64,000 nt of DNA from an uncultured Oscillospiraceae bacterium. Its GTDB lineage: Bacteria > Bacillota > Clostridia > Oscillospirales > Ruminococcaceae. The DNA lies in assembly GCA_910589145.1 (NCBI GenBank), contig CAJUSD010000010.1:1-64000 (forward strand). The letters run 5' to 3'. Positions within the stretch are counted from its first letter, which is position 1. Every line of letters starts with the position of its first letter. A model generated the notes under the pieces. That model worked only from the letters and a program-made list of their open reading frames with translations, ran no database searches and was not told the origin of the DNA. The translations under genes were made by a program, and so were the position numbers. This document shows positions 34,022 through 42,119 of this stretch, piece after piece.

Positions 34022-34218
34022 ATGGCAGATCTCCTGGACTATCAGGAAGAAATCTGGGAGGAAGGAATAAACGGGGAAGCTGTTTTGATGAATTTTATGA
34101 ACTGCCTTTTGATTTTGATGTTCTTGATGATGAAGAATCTGTCAACCCAAAATTCCTTGTCTCTCTTTATGATAATTTGGTGATTTCGCTCAAAAACGTA
34201 TTTGAAACCGCTCTCTAA
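34022..34218 (+). pseudogene. small acidic ORF with a single frameshift
   Basis: ATG 34022 has AGGAAGGGG upstream and opens MADLLDYQEEIWEEGINGEA, ending after 53 codons in poor sequence. From the TTTT run at about 34083-34086, the neighbouring frame continues as FDEFYELPFDFDVLDD and KFLVSLYDNL to TAA at 34216-34218. One extra T in the TTTT run would join both into a 65-residue acidic protein. It is either a recent pseudogene, a sequencing error or a slippage-dependent gene. The product is not recognised. It precedes the SUKH-like gene. Confidence 0.5.
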
Positions 34219-34358
34219 CAAAGAAAATCCCTCCTGATTTTTGAGAAAATTCATGATTTTGTTAAACAAACGTCTGTCTTCTATGGTATTATGGAAATAC
34301 TGTAAACAAATAGCTGAAAGCTAGTGTCCAGCATTTCGTTTGAAAGGTGTGCTTCATC

Positions 34359-35105
34359 ATGGAAAAAACTCCAAACTGGATGAATTATGTTCCCATGTTA
34401 CGGTTTTATAAGCAGTTACAGAAGACAGAGGGAGGTTTGAAGCCGGATTCTGAATTTTTGTCTGACCCCTCCCTGGGACGGTATTTGGAATATCATCTGA
34501 AAGAGCTGGCCCTGCCGAAGAATATAAAAAGTTTTCTTATGCAGGTTGGTTTGCCGGATCAGTTTTCGGAATGGCGTTCCCCTGATGAAGAAACGGAAGC
34601 AGGAAAGAATGCCCATGTTGGGATTGTATTTGGAATCAGTTGTTTGGATGTTAAGGAGTTTAAGGGGAAAAAATATCTTATTATAGGGGAGAATCGTTCC
34701 CTCAGCCGAACCTGTGTTATTGCCAACGCTGGAAAGCCGGACGAAATCAAGCAGTGGGAAAAGTCGGAAAGCTGCTCTTTGATTGCAGTGGAATTGGAAA
34801 CCGGGGAAGTTTGGAAGTGGATTCTGGGTTTCAGCAGGACTGATGAAGATATTTTTATTTTTGTAAACAGCAGTCTGGAGCAGTATTTGCTTTCTATGGC
34901 CTGCTGGCGGTCATTTTATCTGGGCTTTGCCCAAAAAGTCCGGGAGTTTACAGAAGAAAACCCAGAGAATACAGAATTAGATTTTATCTTTGACCATGAC
35001 GAACTGTATGAACCCTTTCTAAATACAATGGAATTGCTGGATCCAACGGCTGTTGAAAATGAATTCAGCTATTGGCCCTTTATGTGTGATTTGTCCTTAT
35101 ACTGA
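34359..35105 (+). CDS. SUKH-4-like protein (possible immunity protein)
   Basis: The 248-residue product resembles SUKH-4 family proteins in a short N-terminal helical part with LPKNIKSFLMQVGLP, central beta strands (YLIIGEN, TCVIANAG, SLIAVELETGEVWKW) and FVNSSLEQYLLSMACW near 165. Many SUKH proteins neutralise polymorphic toxins. No toxin gene is visible nearby, so this could be an orphan immunity gene or a domesticated copy. Start at ATG 34359 with a GAAAGGTG site; the GTG at 34347 is too close to that site. The family call is by pattern recognition and is moderate. Confidence 0.5.
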   Translation: MEKTPNWMNYVPMLRFYKQLQKTEGGLKPDSEFLSDPSLGRYLEYHLKELALPKNIKSFLMQVGLPDQFSEWRSPDEETEAGKNAHVGIVFGISCLDVKEFKGKKYLIIGENRSLSRTCVIANAGKPDEIKQWEKSESCSLIAVELETGEVWKWILGFSRTDEDIFIFVNSSLEQYLLSMACWRSFYLGFAQKVREFTEENPENTELDFIFDHDELYEPFLNTMELLDPTAVENEFSYWPFMCDLSLY

Positions 35106-35132
35106 GCAGATGCAGAAAAGGAGGTTTTGCTT

Positions 35133-35825
35133 GTGTATATAGACTCTTATTATATTATCCTGGTGATTCCCGCCCTTCTTCTTGGCGTATGGGCGCAGTA
35201 CCGGGTGAATTCCACCTTTCAGAAGTATTCGCAGGTTTCCGGGAGCCGTGGCTGCACCGGCGCAATGGCTGCTGAAATGATCTTGCGGAATAATGGCATT
35301 ACTGATGTACAGGTTGAGCATATTTCAGGGAATCTTACTGACCATTATGACCCTGCGGCGGGGGTAATCCGCCTGTCTGACTCAGTATATAATAGCCGAT
35401 CCATTGCTGCCGTCGGGGTTGCCGCCCACGAAGCTGGACACGCCGTTCAATATAGTGTGGGTTATGCACCTATCAAAATACGGAACCTTTTCGTGCCAGT
35501 GGCTAACATTGGCTCAAAAATTTCTATACCGCTTATTTTTCTGGGACTGCTCCTGTCATTTCAAAAATTAATCTCCTTTGGAATCTTGTTGTTTGCTGCG
35601 GTTGCTTTGTTTCAGCTTATCACACTGCCTGTGGAATTTAACGCCAGCAATCGGGCGCTGGCAGTTATCCAAGAACAGGGGCTGTTAGCAGATGATGAAG
35701 TAAGCGGCGCGCGAAAAGTTCTCAGTGCAGCAGCTATGACGTATGTTGCTGCGTTAATATCTACAGTGGCGCAGTTATTGCGTTTAATTGGATTATATGG
35801 AGACAGAGGCCGCAGACGGGATTGA
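35133..35825 (+). CDS. yugP: YugP-type membrane zinc metallopeptidase
   Basis: A 230-residue integral membrane protein with one N-terminal helix, a soluble segment containing HISGNLTDHYDP, the zinc motif HEAGH in VAAHEAGHAVQYS near residue 103, and two or three further helices. This matches the YugP / neutral zinc metallopeptidase family (PF04298). The GTG at 35133 follows AAAGGAGG by 8 nt; the TTG at 35127 is too near. It lies between fmt and rsmB in many Clostridia. Its substrates are not known. Confidence 0.9.
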   Translation: MYIDSYYIILVIPALLLGVWAQYRVNSTFQKYSQVSGSRGCTGAMAAEMILRNNGITDVQVEHISGNLTDHYDPAAGVIRLSDSVYNSRSIAAVGVAAHEAGHAVQYSVGYAPIKIRNLFVPVANIGSKISIPLIFLGLLLSFQKLISFGILLFAAVALFQLITLPVEFNASNRALAVIQEQGLLADDEVSGARKVLSAAAMTYVAALISTVAQLLRLIGLYGDRGRRRD

Positions 35826-35893
35826 CAGAATGTCAAAGAACAGATAAAATCGTAAGATAGAAAATAAAAAGGTTAGGAAGAAAGGGGGAAACT

Positions 35894-37267
35894 ATGGCAA
35901 CTGCAAGACAAATGGCCGTGGAAGCTCTCCTAAGAGTTGAAAAAGACGGCGCATATTCCAATCTGGCCCTTGACAGGCGGTTGGAAGAATATGAGAAAAA
36001 AGCCGAAAAGGAGAAGGATGCTCCCTCTCATGCGGAACGCCGGAAATCAGAGGCTGCTTTTGCCAGCACACTTTTTTATGGGGTTCTGGAGCGCCGCCTG
36101 ACATTGGACTGTTGTATTGAGAAGTATGCCGCCAAAGGGCTGAAAGGAATGCCGCCGGAGGTGCTGCAAATTCTCAGGGTGGCATTTTATCAGCTTCTTT
36201 TCCTTCCTAATATCCCAGAAAGCGCTGTTGTGAATGAAGCCGTTAAAATTACAAAGCAAATGCGCCGTTCCAGTGCCGCCGGCTTTGTAAACGGATTGCT
36301 GCGTTCTTTTCTGCGGGATGACCGGGCTCTTCCTCATTTTGATAACCCTTTGAAAGAATTAAGTATTTTGTACAGTATTCCAGAATGGGTTCTGTTGGAA
36401 TGGCAGAAAGCATACGGCTCCGAAAATACTGAACAGATGGCTTCTGCCTTTAACCGCCCTTCTCCTCTGTTTATCCGTGTAAACTCCTTGAAGGGCTCCA
36501 TCGACGAACTGCGCATGGAATTGGAAAAGGAACAAGTCTCCGTTTTTCCTGACCCTGATATTCCCGGCTGTATTCGGATTGCAGAACAGGGGAATCTGAG
36601 AAAACTTTCCGTTTTCCAGAATGGGCGGTTCCATGTACAGGATAAATCTTCCCAGCTGTGCGCTCTTGCATTGGGAGCAAAACCAGGGGAACGTATTTTG
36701 GATATCTGCGCTGCTCCAGGCGGAAAAACCTTTACCATCGCCCAGCAAATGCAGGACAAGGGAGTTATAGATGCCTGCGATTTATATGAAAAACGCGTTG
36801 GACTGATCCGGGAAGGGGCGGAAAGACTGGGGATTACTTCCGTTTGCTGCAAGACAAGGGACGCTTTGCAGTTTGTGCCAGATTTGCCCCTTTATGACCG
36901 GGTGCTCTGCGATGCCCCTTGCTCTGGCTTGGGTGTATTGGGCAGAAAACCGGAAATCCGTTATAAGCAGCGCACTGAATTTTCCGATTTGCCCTTTATC
37001 CAGTATAAAATTTTGGAAAATGCTGCAAGATATCTAAAGGAGGGCGGCATCTTGGTATATTCTACCTGCACCCTCAGACCTGTGGAAAACAGCGGCGTTG
37101 TCCGGCTTTTTTTGAAGAAACACCCTTCTTTTATGATTACATCGTTTCCAGAGGGCTGCGGCGCTTATACCGGAAAGCATGGAGAATTAACTTTAATGCC
37201 CCATGTAGATGGAACCGATGGGTTTTATATTTGCAGGATGGTAAAACAACCTTCTGCCAAGCTGTAA
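35894..37267 (+). CDS. rsmB: 16S rRNA m5C967 methyltransferase RsmB
   Basis: Methylates C967 of 16S rRNA. The 457-residue protein has an N-terminal NusB-like domain (about 4-145), the SAM-binding motif DICAAPGGKT near 275, DAPCSGLG with Cys343 and STCTL with Cys392, the catalytic cysteine pair of the RsmB/RsmF family. An AAGGGGG site precedes the ATG. rlmN follows with its ribosome site 20 nt after this stop codon, suggesting coupled expression. Confidence 0.96.
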   Translation: MATARQMAVEALLRVEKDGAYSNLALDRRLEEYEKKAEKEKDAPSHAERRKSEAAFASTLFYGVLERRLTLDCCIEKYAAKGLKGMPPEVLQILRVAFYQLLFLPNIPESAVVNEAVKITKQMRRSSAAGFVNGLLRSFLRDDRALPHFDNPLKELSILYSIPEWVLLEWQKAYGSENTEQMASAFNRPSPLFIRVNSLKGSIDELRMELEKEQVSVFPDPDIPGCIRIAEQGNLRKLSVFQNGRFHVQDKSSQLCALALGAKPGERILDICAAPGGKTFTIAQQMQDKGVIDACDLYEKRVGLIREGAERLGITSVCCKTRDALQFVPDLPLYDRVLCDAPCSGLGVLGRKPEIRYKQRTEFSDLPFIQYKILENAARYLKEGGILVYSTCTLRPVENSGVVRLFLKKHPSFMITSFPEGCGAYTGKHGELTLMPHVDGTDGFYICRMVKQPSAKL

Positions 37268-37285
37268 AAAGTTGTATCAATAACC

Positions 37286-37296
37286 AGGAGGTGATT
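37286..37296 (+). promoter_or_regulatory. ribosome binding site deciding the rlmN start
   Basis: AGGAGGTGAT is a near-perfect anti-16S match. The only in-frame codons at normal spacing behind it are CTG (37297, 5 nt) and ACG (37300, 8 nt), not ATG. Confidence 0.6.
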
Positions 37297-38391
37297 CTGA
37301 CGCCCTGTCTTGAAAAGATTGATATAAAATCCTTATCTCTTTCAGAATTGAAAGAAGAACTCGTTCAAATGGGGGAAAAACCCTTTCGGGCGGGCCAGAT
37401 TTACCGATGGCTCCATCATGCAGGGGAACCGTGCAGACGAGTAAAGGATTTCCAAAGTATGACAGATATTTCTGCCCAGCTTGCGGAGAAATTAGGCCAG
37501 CGCTTCTACATAAGCGGCCTGACAATCCGGCGTAAGCTTGTTTCCAAACTGGACGGAACCATAAAGTACCTGTTTGGACTTTCGGATGGGAACAGTGTGG
37601 AAGCTGTAGTAATGCGGTATAAATATGGCAACAGTCTCTGTATCTCCACACAGGTGGGATGCAGGATGGGATGTAAATTCTGCGCCTCCACTTTGGCAGG
37701 CTGGGTTAGAAACTTATCTCCCTCGGAAATGTTGGACGAAGTTTATACGGCAGAGGAGGATACTGGGGAGAAAATCTCCAGTTTGGTGTTAATGGGAATT
37801 GGAGAACCGCTGGACAATTATGACAATGTACTCCATTTTCTGGAGCTTTTATCCTCGCCGGAGGGGGAAAACCTCAGTCTGCGCCATGTTTCACTGTCCA
37901 CTTGCGGGCTTGTAGACCGAATTTATGATTTGATGAAGCGCAGGCTGGGACTGACCCTTTCGATTTCACTCCATGCTCCCAATGACCAAATCCGCGGCCA
38001 GACAATGCCGATTAATCAGAAATATAATGTGGAAACGCTTTTAAAAGCCTGCCGCGATTATTTTTCCTATACCGGGAGGAGAATTTCCTTTGAATACGCT
38101 CTCATTGAGGGCGTGAACGATTCCCCGCAGTGTGCGGAAGAACTAGCCGCCCATTTAAAAGGGATGCCTTGCCATGTCAACCTGATTCCGGTCAACCCGG
38201 TCAGGGAAAGGGGATACCGAAGGGGAAGCCGGCAGAATATTTTTCGGTTTCAGAAACTGCTGGAACAACGCGGGATAAACACAACCATCCGGCGGGAGCT
38301 GGGAAGCGATATTAACGCCGCCTGCGGCCAGCTCCGCAGGGAAACCGAACAAAACGATGCTTCACAGAAAAGGGGGAATCTCCCATGCTGA
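37297..38391 (+). CDS. rlmN: dual-specificity RNA methyltransferase RlmN
   Basis: A radical SAM enzyme that methylates C2 of A2503 in 23S rRNA and A37 in some tRNAs. The product, about 364 residues, has the family N-terminus (EKIDIKSLSLSELKEELVQMGEKPFRA), the cluster CRMGCKFC with Cys122, 126 and 129, GIGEPLDNYDN, and a C-terminal STTIRRELGSDINAACGQL-type end with the methyl-carrier cysteine. The start is uncertain. The strong AGGAGGTGAT site points to a CTG at 37297 or ACG at 37300; the frame is open to ATG 37231 within rsmB, but that ATG has only a weak site and would add an unrelated segment. prpC overlaps its end. Confidence 0.93.
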   Translation: MTPCLEKIDIKSLSLSELKEELVQMGEKPFRAGQIYRWLHHAGEPCRRVKDFQSMTDISAQLAEKLGQRFYISGLTIRRKLVSKLDGTIKYLFGLSDGNSVEAVVMRYKYGNSLCISTQVGCRMGCKFCASTLAGWVRNLSPSEMLDEVYTAEEDTGEKISSLVLMGIGEPLDNYDNVLHFLELLSSPEGENLSLRHVSLSTCGLVDRIYDLMKRRLGLTLSISLHAPNDQIRGQTMPINQKYNVETLLKACRDYFSYTGRRISFEYALIEGVNDSPQCAEELAAHLKGMPCHVNLIPVNPVRERGYRRGSRQNIFRFQKLLEQRGINTTIRRELGSDINAACGQLRRETEQNDASQKRGNLPC

Positions 38392-39179
38392 CAGCCGTGG
38401 GGATAACCGATATTGGACTTTGCCGAGATACCAACCAGGATGCATATTCCATCCTGAAACTGCCGGGAGGGGCTTTGCTCGTTGTCCTGTGCGATGGTAT
38501 GGGCGGGGAAAATGGAGGAAATGTCGCCAGTGAAATGACAGTTAATACAATTGTGGGACAGATGCAGAGGGGATACCATCCCGGATTAGGTGATCTTTCC
38601 ATCCGTGCATTGATTCTTTCGGCAGTATCAGTGGCGAATGCTGTTGTCTATGACCGGTCGAAAAAGGATGAGGCCCTTTCCGGCATGGGTACTACCGCCG
38701 AAGTAGTCCTAGTGCGGGAGAATACCGTTTATATTGCCCATGTGGGGGACTCCAGCATATTTTCTCTTTCGCCGGCAGCCAGCGGGGAAGGCAGTAAAAT
38801 TGAAAAAGTCACTAACGATCACACCAGGGTACAGCAGCTTTTAGATCAGGGAATGATTACCGTCCAGGAGGCCGGAAGCCACCCGGAACGGCATTATATC
38901 GTCCGTGCAGTTGGGGTTTCCGTCTCTGTCACGCCTGACTTTGACCAGTTCCAGCTTCCCCAGGATGGCGGTTTGCTGATCTGTTCTGATGGCTTGACAA
39001 ACCATGTGGAGCCCAATGAAATTTATGAAATCCTGCTGCCTGCCATTCAGGCTGGGAACCTGCAGGATGGCGTTCAAAAATTGGTGGAGGCTGCCAACCG
39101 TTTCGGCGGGGCGGATAATATCACCGCTGTTGTAATGGCACATACAGCGGACAACGGGGAGGCTCGGCTGAATGGATAA
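38385..39179 (+). CDS. prpC: PP2C-type serine/threonine phosphatase PrpC
   Basis: A 264-residue PPM-family phosphatase, the partner of the PASTA kinase encoded next. Motifs in order: RDTNQDAY near 14, LCDGMGGENGG near 36 (metal-binding Asp), GTTA near 100, HVGDSSIF, LICSDGLTNHV near 203 and FGGADNITAVV near 240. It starts inside the end of rlmN and overlaps prkC by 8 nt, so the three are translationally coupled. It should reverse phosphorylation by PrkC and tune cell-wall growth or germination. Confidence 0.96.
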   Translation: MLTAVGITDIGLCRDTNQDAYSILKLPGGALLVVLCDGMGGENGGNVASEMTVNTIVGQMQRGYHPGLGDLSIRALILSAVSVANAVVYDRSKKDEALSGMGTTAEVVLVRENTVYIAHVGDSSIFSLSPAASGEGSKIEKVTNDHTRVQQLLDQGMITVQEAGSHPERHYIVRAVGVSVSVTPDFDQFQLPQDGGLLICSDGLTNHVEPNEIYEILLPAIQAGNLQDGVQKLVEAANRFGGADNITAVVMAHTADNGEARLNG

Positions 39180-41343
39180 ATTCATTGGCAAAAGACTGGA
39201 TGGCCGGTACGAAATTCAGGAAATTATCGGCGTCGGCGGTATGGCCAATGTATATAAGGCTGTGGATATTTCCGACGGCAAGGTTGTCGCTGTCAAGATC
39301 CTCCGCGAAGAATATATGGCCAGCGAACAGTTTACCCGTATGTTCCAGAATGAATCCAAAGCAATCGCTGTCCTGTCCCATCCCAACATTGTTAAAGTTT
39401 ATGATGTCATTTTTACAGAACGTGTCCAGTCCATTGTAATGGAATATATTGATGGGATTACCTTAAAAGAATATATTGACCAGCAGAAGGTGCTCCGCTG
39501 GAAGGAAGCGGTTTATTTTACAACCCAGATGCTCCGTGCTCTCAACCATGCCCATTCCAAGGGGATTGTCCACCGGGACATTAAGCCCCATAATATTATG
39601 CTGCTTTCAGATGGAACCATTAAAATGATGGATTTCGGGATTGCCAGTTTTGCCCGCAGCGAAGCGCGGACTTCCTCCGACAAAGCCATTGGCTCAGTCC
39701 ATTATATCTCCCCTGAACAGGCCCAAGGCGGCGGGATTGATGGAAAGAGCGATATTTATTCTGTCGGAATTGTTCTGTTTGAGATGCTGACCGGACAGCT
39801 GCCCTTTGAAGCAGAATCACCTGTTTCCGTTGCCATTAAGCAGATTCAAAGCAAACCGGTACTTCCCAGAAGTCTGAATCCTTCCATCCCCAAGGGGTTG
39901 GAGGAAATTACCATGAAAGCCATGGAAAAGGATCCCTCCCGGCGTTATTCCTCAGCTTCTGAAATGTTGGAAGATATTGACGCATTTAAGCGGGATCCAT
40001 CTATTCTCTTTTCCTACCAGCAGATGAACAGTGACATACCAGACCCCCGCACTGTGGAGACTGCCCGGAAGGAGCAGGCAAAACGGCAGCGCTCTGCCAC
40101 GTCATATAGCCAGGAGCTGGAAAGACGGCGGATAGAAGAACAGCAGGAACAAGGCCGGCGTTCCACACCCAAACCAGTTCTAGCCTCTGAAGGGGTATAT
40201 GGTTTTGGGGACAAAGCCGTTAAAGGCGGGCTGACTGGCATGGAATCCCGTCAGGAGCGCAGAATTCGGGAAGAAGCGGAGGGAAAGGAGCGGAAGAAAA
40301 AGGAAATGGAAAACCGATCAGTGCCTTACAAACCTACAGAAGAAGTCCGTATCCAATCCCATGCTGTACCCATTTTAGGGGGAATTGCCCTTGCTTTTGT
40401 AGTGGCGACAGCAGTGTTCATTTTTACCCTTCTATATTATAACGACCCTTTCAGCCGCACTCCTGAAACCGCTATGCCGAACCTGGTTGGCCTGAGCTAT
40501 GAGGAAATTAAAGATTCCCCCCAATACGGCTATATTGAAATGGTGGTAGATGGGGAACCAGCTTACCATGAACAATATGGGAGAGGGGTTATTTACGATC
40601 AGCTTCCAGTTGCAGGAAAATCAATTAAAGAAGGCGCTGTTGTGAAAGTTAAGGTCAGCAGCGGTACCAAGATGATTTCCCTGCCTTCATATACGCGCGA
40701 AGAAGCAACAGAGGTCTATAACCGGCTTCATGACCTTGGGCTGGAATATACTGCCCTTGATGTAAACGATGATTCGATTCCCAAAGGCTATGTTGTGCGT
40801 ACTGTCCCAGAGGCTGGCGCTTCCGTCCCTGCGGGACAGGTTGTAACTGTTTATGTCAGTTTGGGCAGTGACAAACAAATGGTTACAGTTCCCAAACTGG
40901 TAGGGCTTAATATTACAAACGCTCAGACCATGCTTGAAAGCTTTAACTTAAAGTTAGGCAATATTTCCCCAGTTGAAAACAGCGATAAGCCGGAAGGGAC
41001 AGTAATTGCTCAAAATCCGATAGACGGTACCCAGCTTTTAGAAGGCTCTACTGTTGATTTAAATGTCAGCAGAGGAAACAGCGCTTCTACTTCCCGCATC
41101 CTTACGATTTCCCTGCCAAGTTCTATTAATGAGATCTGTACAGTTCAGGCGACTCAGGACGGGGTGGAAAAACACCGCGAACTGCTGAACCCGAAAGAGG
41201 TTGGCTCGTGGAAAGCTTCTTTTACCGGAGAAGGGGTTTCCAATATTAAAATCCTGATTGACAGCAAGCTGTACCAGGAGTTCAGCCTTGATTTTGAAAA
41301 TAACACCTATAAAATACTGACAGATAATTCCGCTAACTTCTGA
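39172..41343 (+). CDS. prkC: PASTA-domain serine/threonine kinase PrkC
   Basis: A 723-residue membrane kinase. The N-terminal Hanks kinase has GVGGMANVYKA, ATP-binding Lys42, HRDIKPHN with catalytic Asp136 and DFG Asp154. A basic, charged juxtamembrane linker follows (about 280-395), one membrane helix (about 400-422), and three extracellular PASTA repeats (about 430-640), which bind muropeptides or lipid II in homologues. The C-terminus ends in an extra beta-rich domain of about 90 residues. PrkC responds to cell-wall fragments and controls germination and growth. The genes usually next (rsgA, rpe) are absent here; a terminator follows. Confidence 0.97.
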   Translation: MDKFIGKRLDGRYEIQEIIGVGGMANVYKAVDISDGKVVAVKILREEYMASEQFTRMFQNESKAIAVLSHPNIVKVYDVIFTERVQSIVMEYIDGITLKEYIDQQKVLRWKEAVYFTTQMLRALNHAHSKGIVHRDIKPHNIMLLSDGTIKMMDFGIASFARSEARTSSDKAIGSVHYISPEQAQGGGIDGKSDIYSVGIVLFEMLTGQLPFEAESPVSVAIKQIQSKPVLPRSLNPSIPKGLEEITMKAMEKDPSRRYSSASEMLEDIDAFKRDPSILFSYQQMNSDIPDPRTVETARKEQAKRQRSATSYSQELERRRIEEQQEQGRRSTPKPVLASEGVYGFGDKAVKGGLTGMESRQERRIREEAEGKERKKKEMENRSVPYKPTEEVRIQSHAVPILGGIALAFVVATAVFIFTLLYYNDPFSRTPETAMPNLVGLSYEEIKDSPQYGYIEMVVDGEPAYHEQYGRGVIYDQLPVAGKSIKEGAVVKVKVSSGTKMISLPSYTREEATEVYNRLHDLGLEYTALDVNDDSIPKGYVVRTVPEAGASVPAGQVVTVYVSLGSDKQMVTVPKLVGLNITNAQTMLESFNLKLGNISPVENSDKPEGTVIAQNPIDGTQLLEGSTVDLNVSRGNSASTSRILTISLPSSINEICTVQATQDGVEKHRELLNPKEVGSWKASFTGEGVSNIKILIDSKLYQEFSLDFENNTYKILTDNSANF

Positions 41344-41356
41344 TGGTTGGAATATG

Positions 41357-41390
41357 AAAAACCCGAAAGGCTGACACCTTTCGGGTTTTT
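41357..41390. terminator. bidirectional terminator between prkC and the convergent operon
   Basis: AAAAACCCGAAAGG pairs perfectly with CCTTTCGGGTTTTT around CTGACA. It carries T-runs for both strands and serves prkC and the minus-strand trio ending at 41471. Confidence 0.95.
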
Positions 41391-41470
41391 GCCTGTCACC
41401 GTCTTGCAGCCGTGGTTTCTGTCCTGGGCTTAGGCAGGCGATAACATCCGCCAATTTACCTTTCTGTTTT

Positions 41471-42088
41471 TCATTCCTTTCGGGGGCTTACAATTCCTTC
41501 CAAAAGGGCAGCTGAATTTTCTTTATCTTCACAGGATTTCCAAACCTGATGTTCATTTCCCATCATATATCCATTATAAGTCTGGGTTAAATCATTCATC
41601 TGATTTTTTCCAACACATTTACCCACACAATAGTTTTCCACCCCTTCCATACAGAGCAAAGAAAGGGCTTTTTGTGTTTTTTCATCAAAAATCCCAGTCA
41701 TTTCCAAATCGTTAAACCCGCAATACCGTTCTCCTAAATGTTTTAGCATAAGCTGTACCACAAATACTTGGTGGCAGGACTGGTTAGGGCTGATATCCCA
41801 GTCCATACAGGAAAAAACATTAGGCATACGGGGCGGCGAATTTTTACGCAGCATCTTGTAATATAAGGTTCTTGCAAGATCCCAGGTCTGCTGATCGGTA
41901 ACACCGGTGGGTGTCAAACCGTTGGCGGTTTGAAATGCCTGTACCGCCTCGGCAGTTTCAGGCCCATAAATTCCATCAGCGGAAACAAAGGGAATACTGG
42001 GAATTGCTGCCCTTGCCCCCTGAAGAAAAAGCTGCATTTCATAAATGGAACCCCGCATATTCTCTGACGCCTGCGGCATATCGTCCAT
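41471..42088 (-). CDS. peptidoglycan-binding domain protein (trio member 3)
   Basis: A 205-residue protein. Residues 14-75 form one PG_binding_1 repeat (MQLFLQGARAAIPSIPFVSADGIYGPETAEAVQAF style), residues 110-160 look like a second, degenerate one (VFVVQLMLKHLGE... MTGIFDEKTQKAL), and the rest is unknown with several cysteines. There is no signal peptide or membrane helix. ATG 42088 has AAAGGAG 9 nt upstream, just behind the stop of the preceding gene. It is the last gene of a three-gene minus-strand unit ended by the terminator at 41357-41390. The role is presumably in spore or cell-wall structure, but this is an inference from domains. Confidence 0.75.
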   Translation of the reverse strand: MDDMPQASENMRGSIYEMQLFLQGARAAIPSIPFVSADGIYGPETAEAVQAFQTANGLTPTGVTDQQTWDLARTLYYKMLRKNSPPRMPNVFSCMDWDISPNQSCHQVFVVQLMLKHLGERYCGFNDLEMTGIFDEKTQKALSLLCMEGVENYCVGKCVGKNQMNDLTQTYNGYMMGNEHQVWKSCEDKENSAALLEGIVSPRKE

Positions 42089-42119
42089 ACTATTTGTCTC
42101 CTTTCCCTGCACTTGATTT

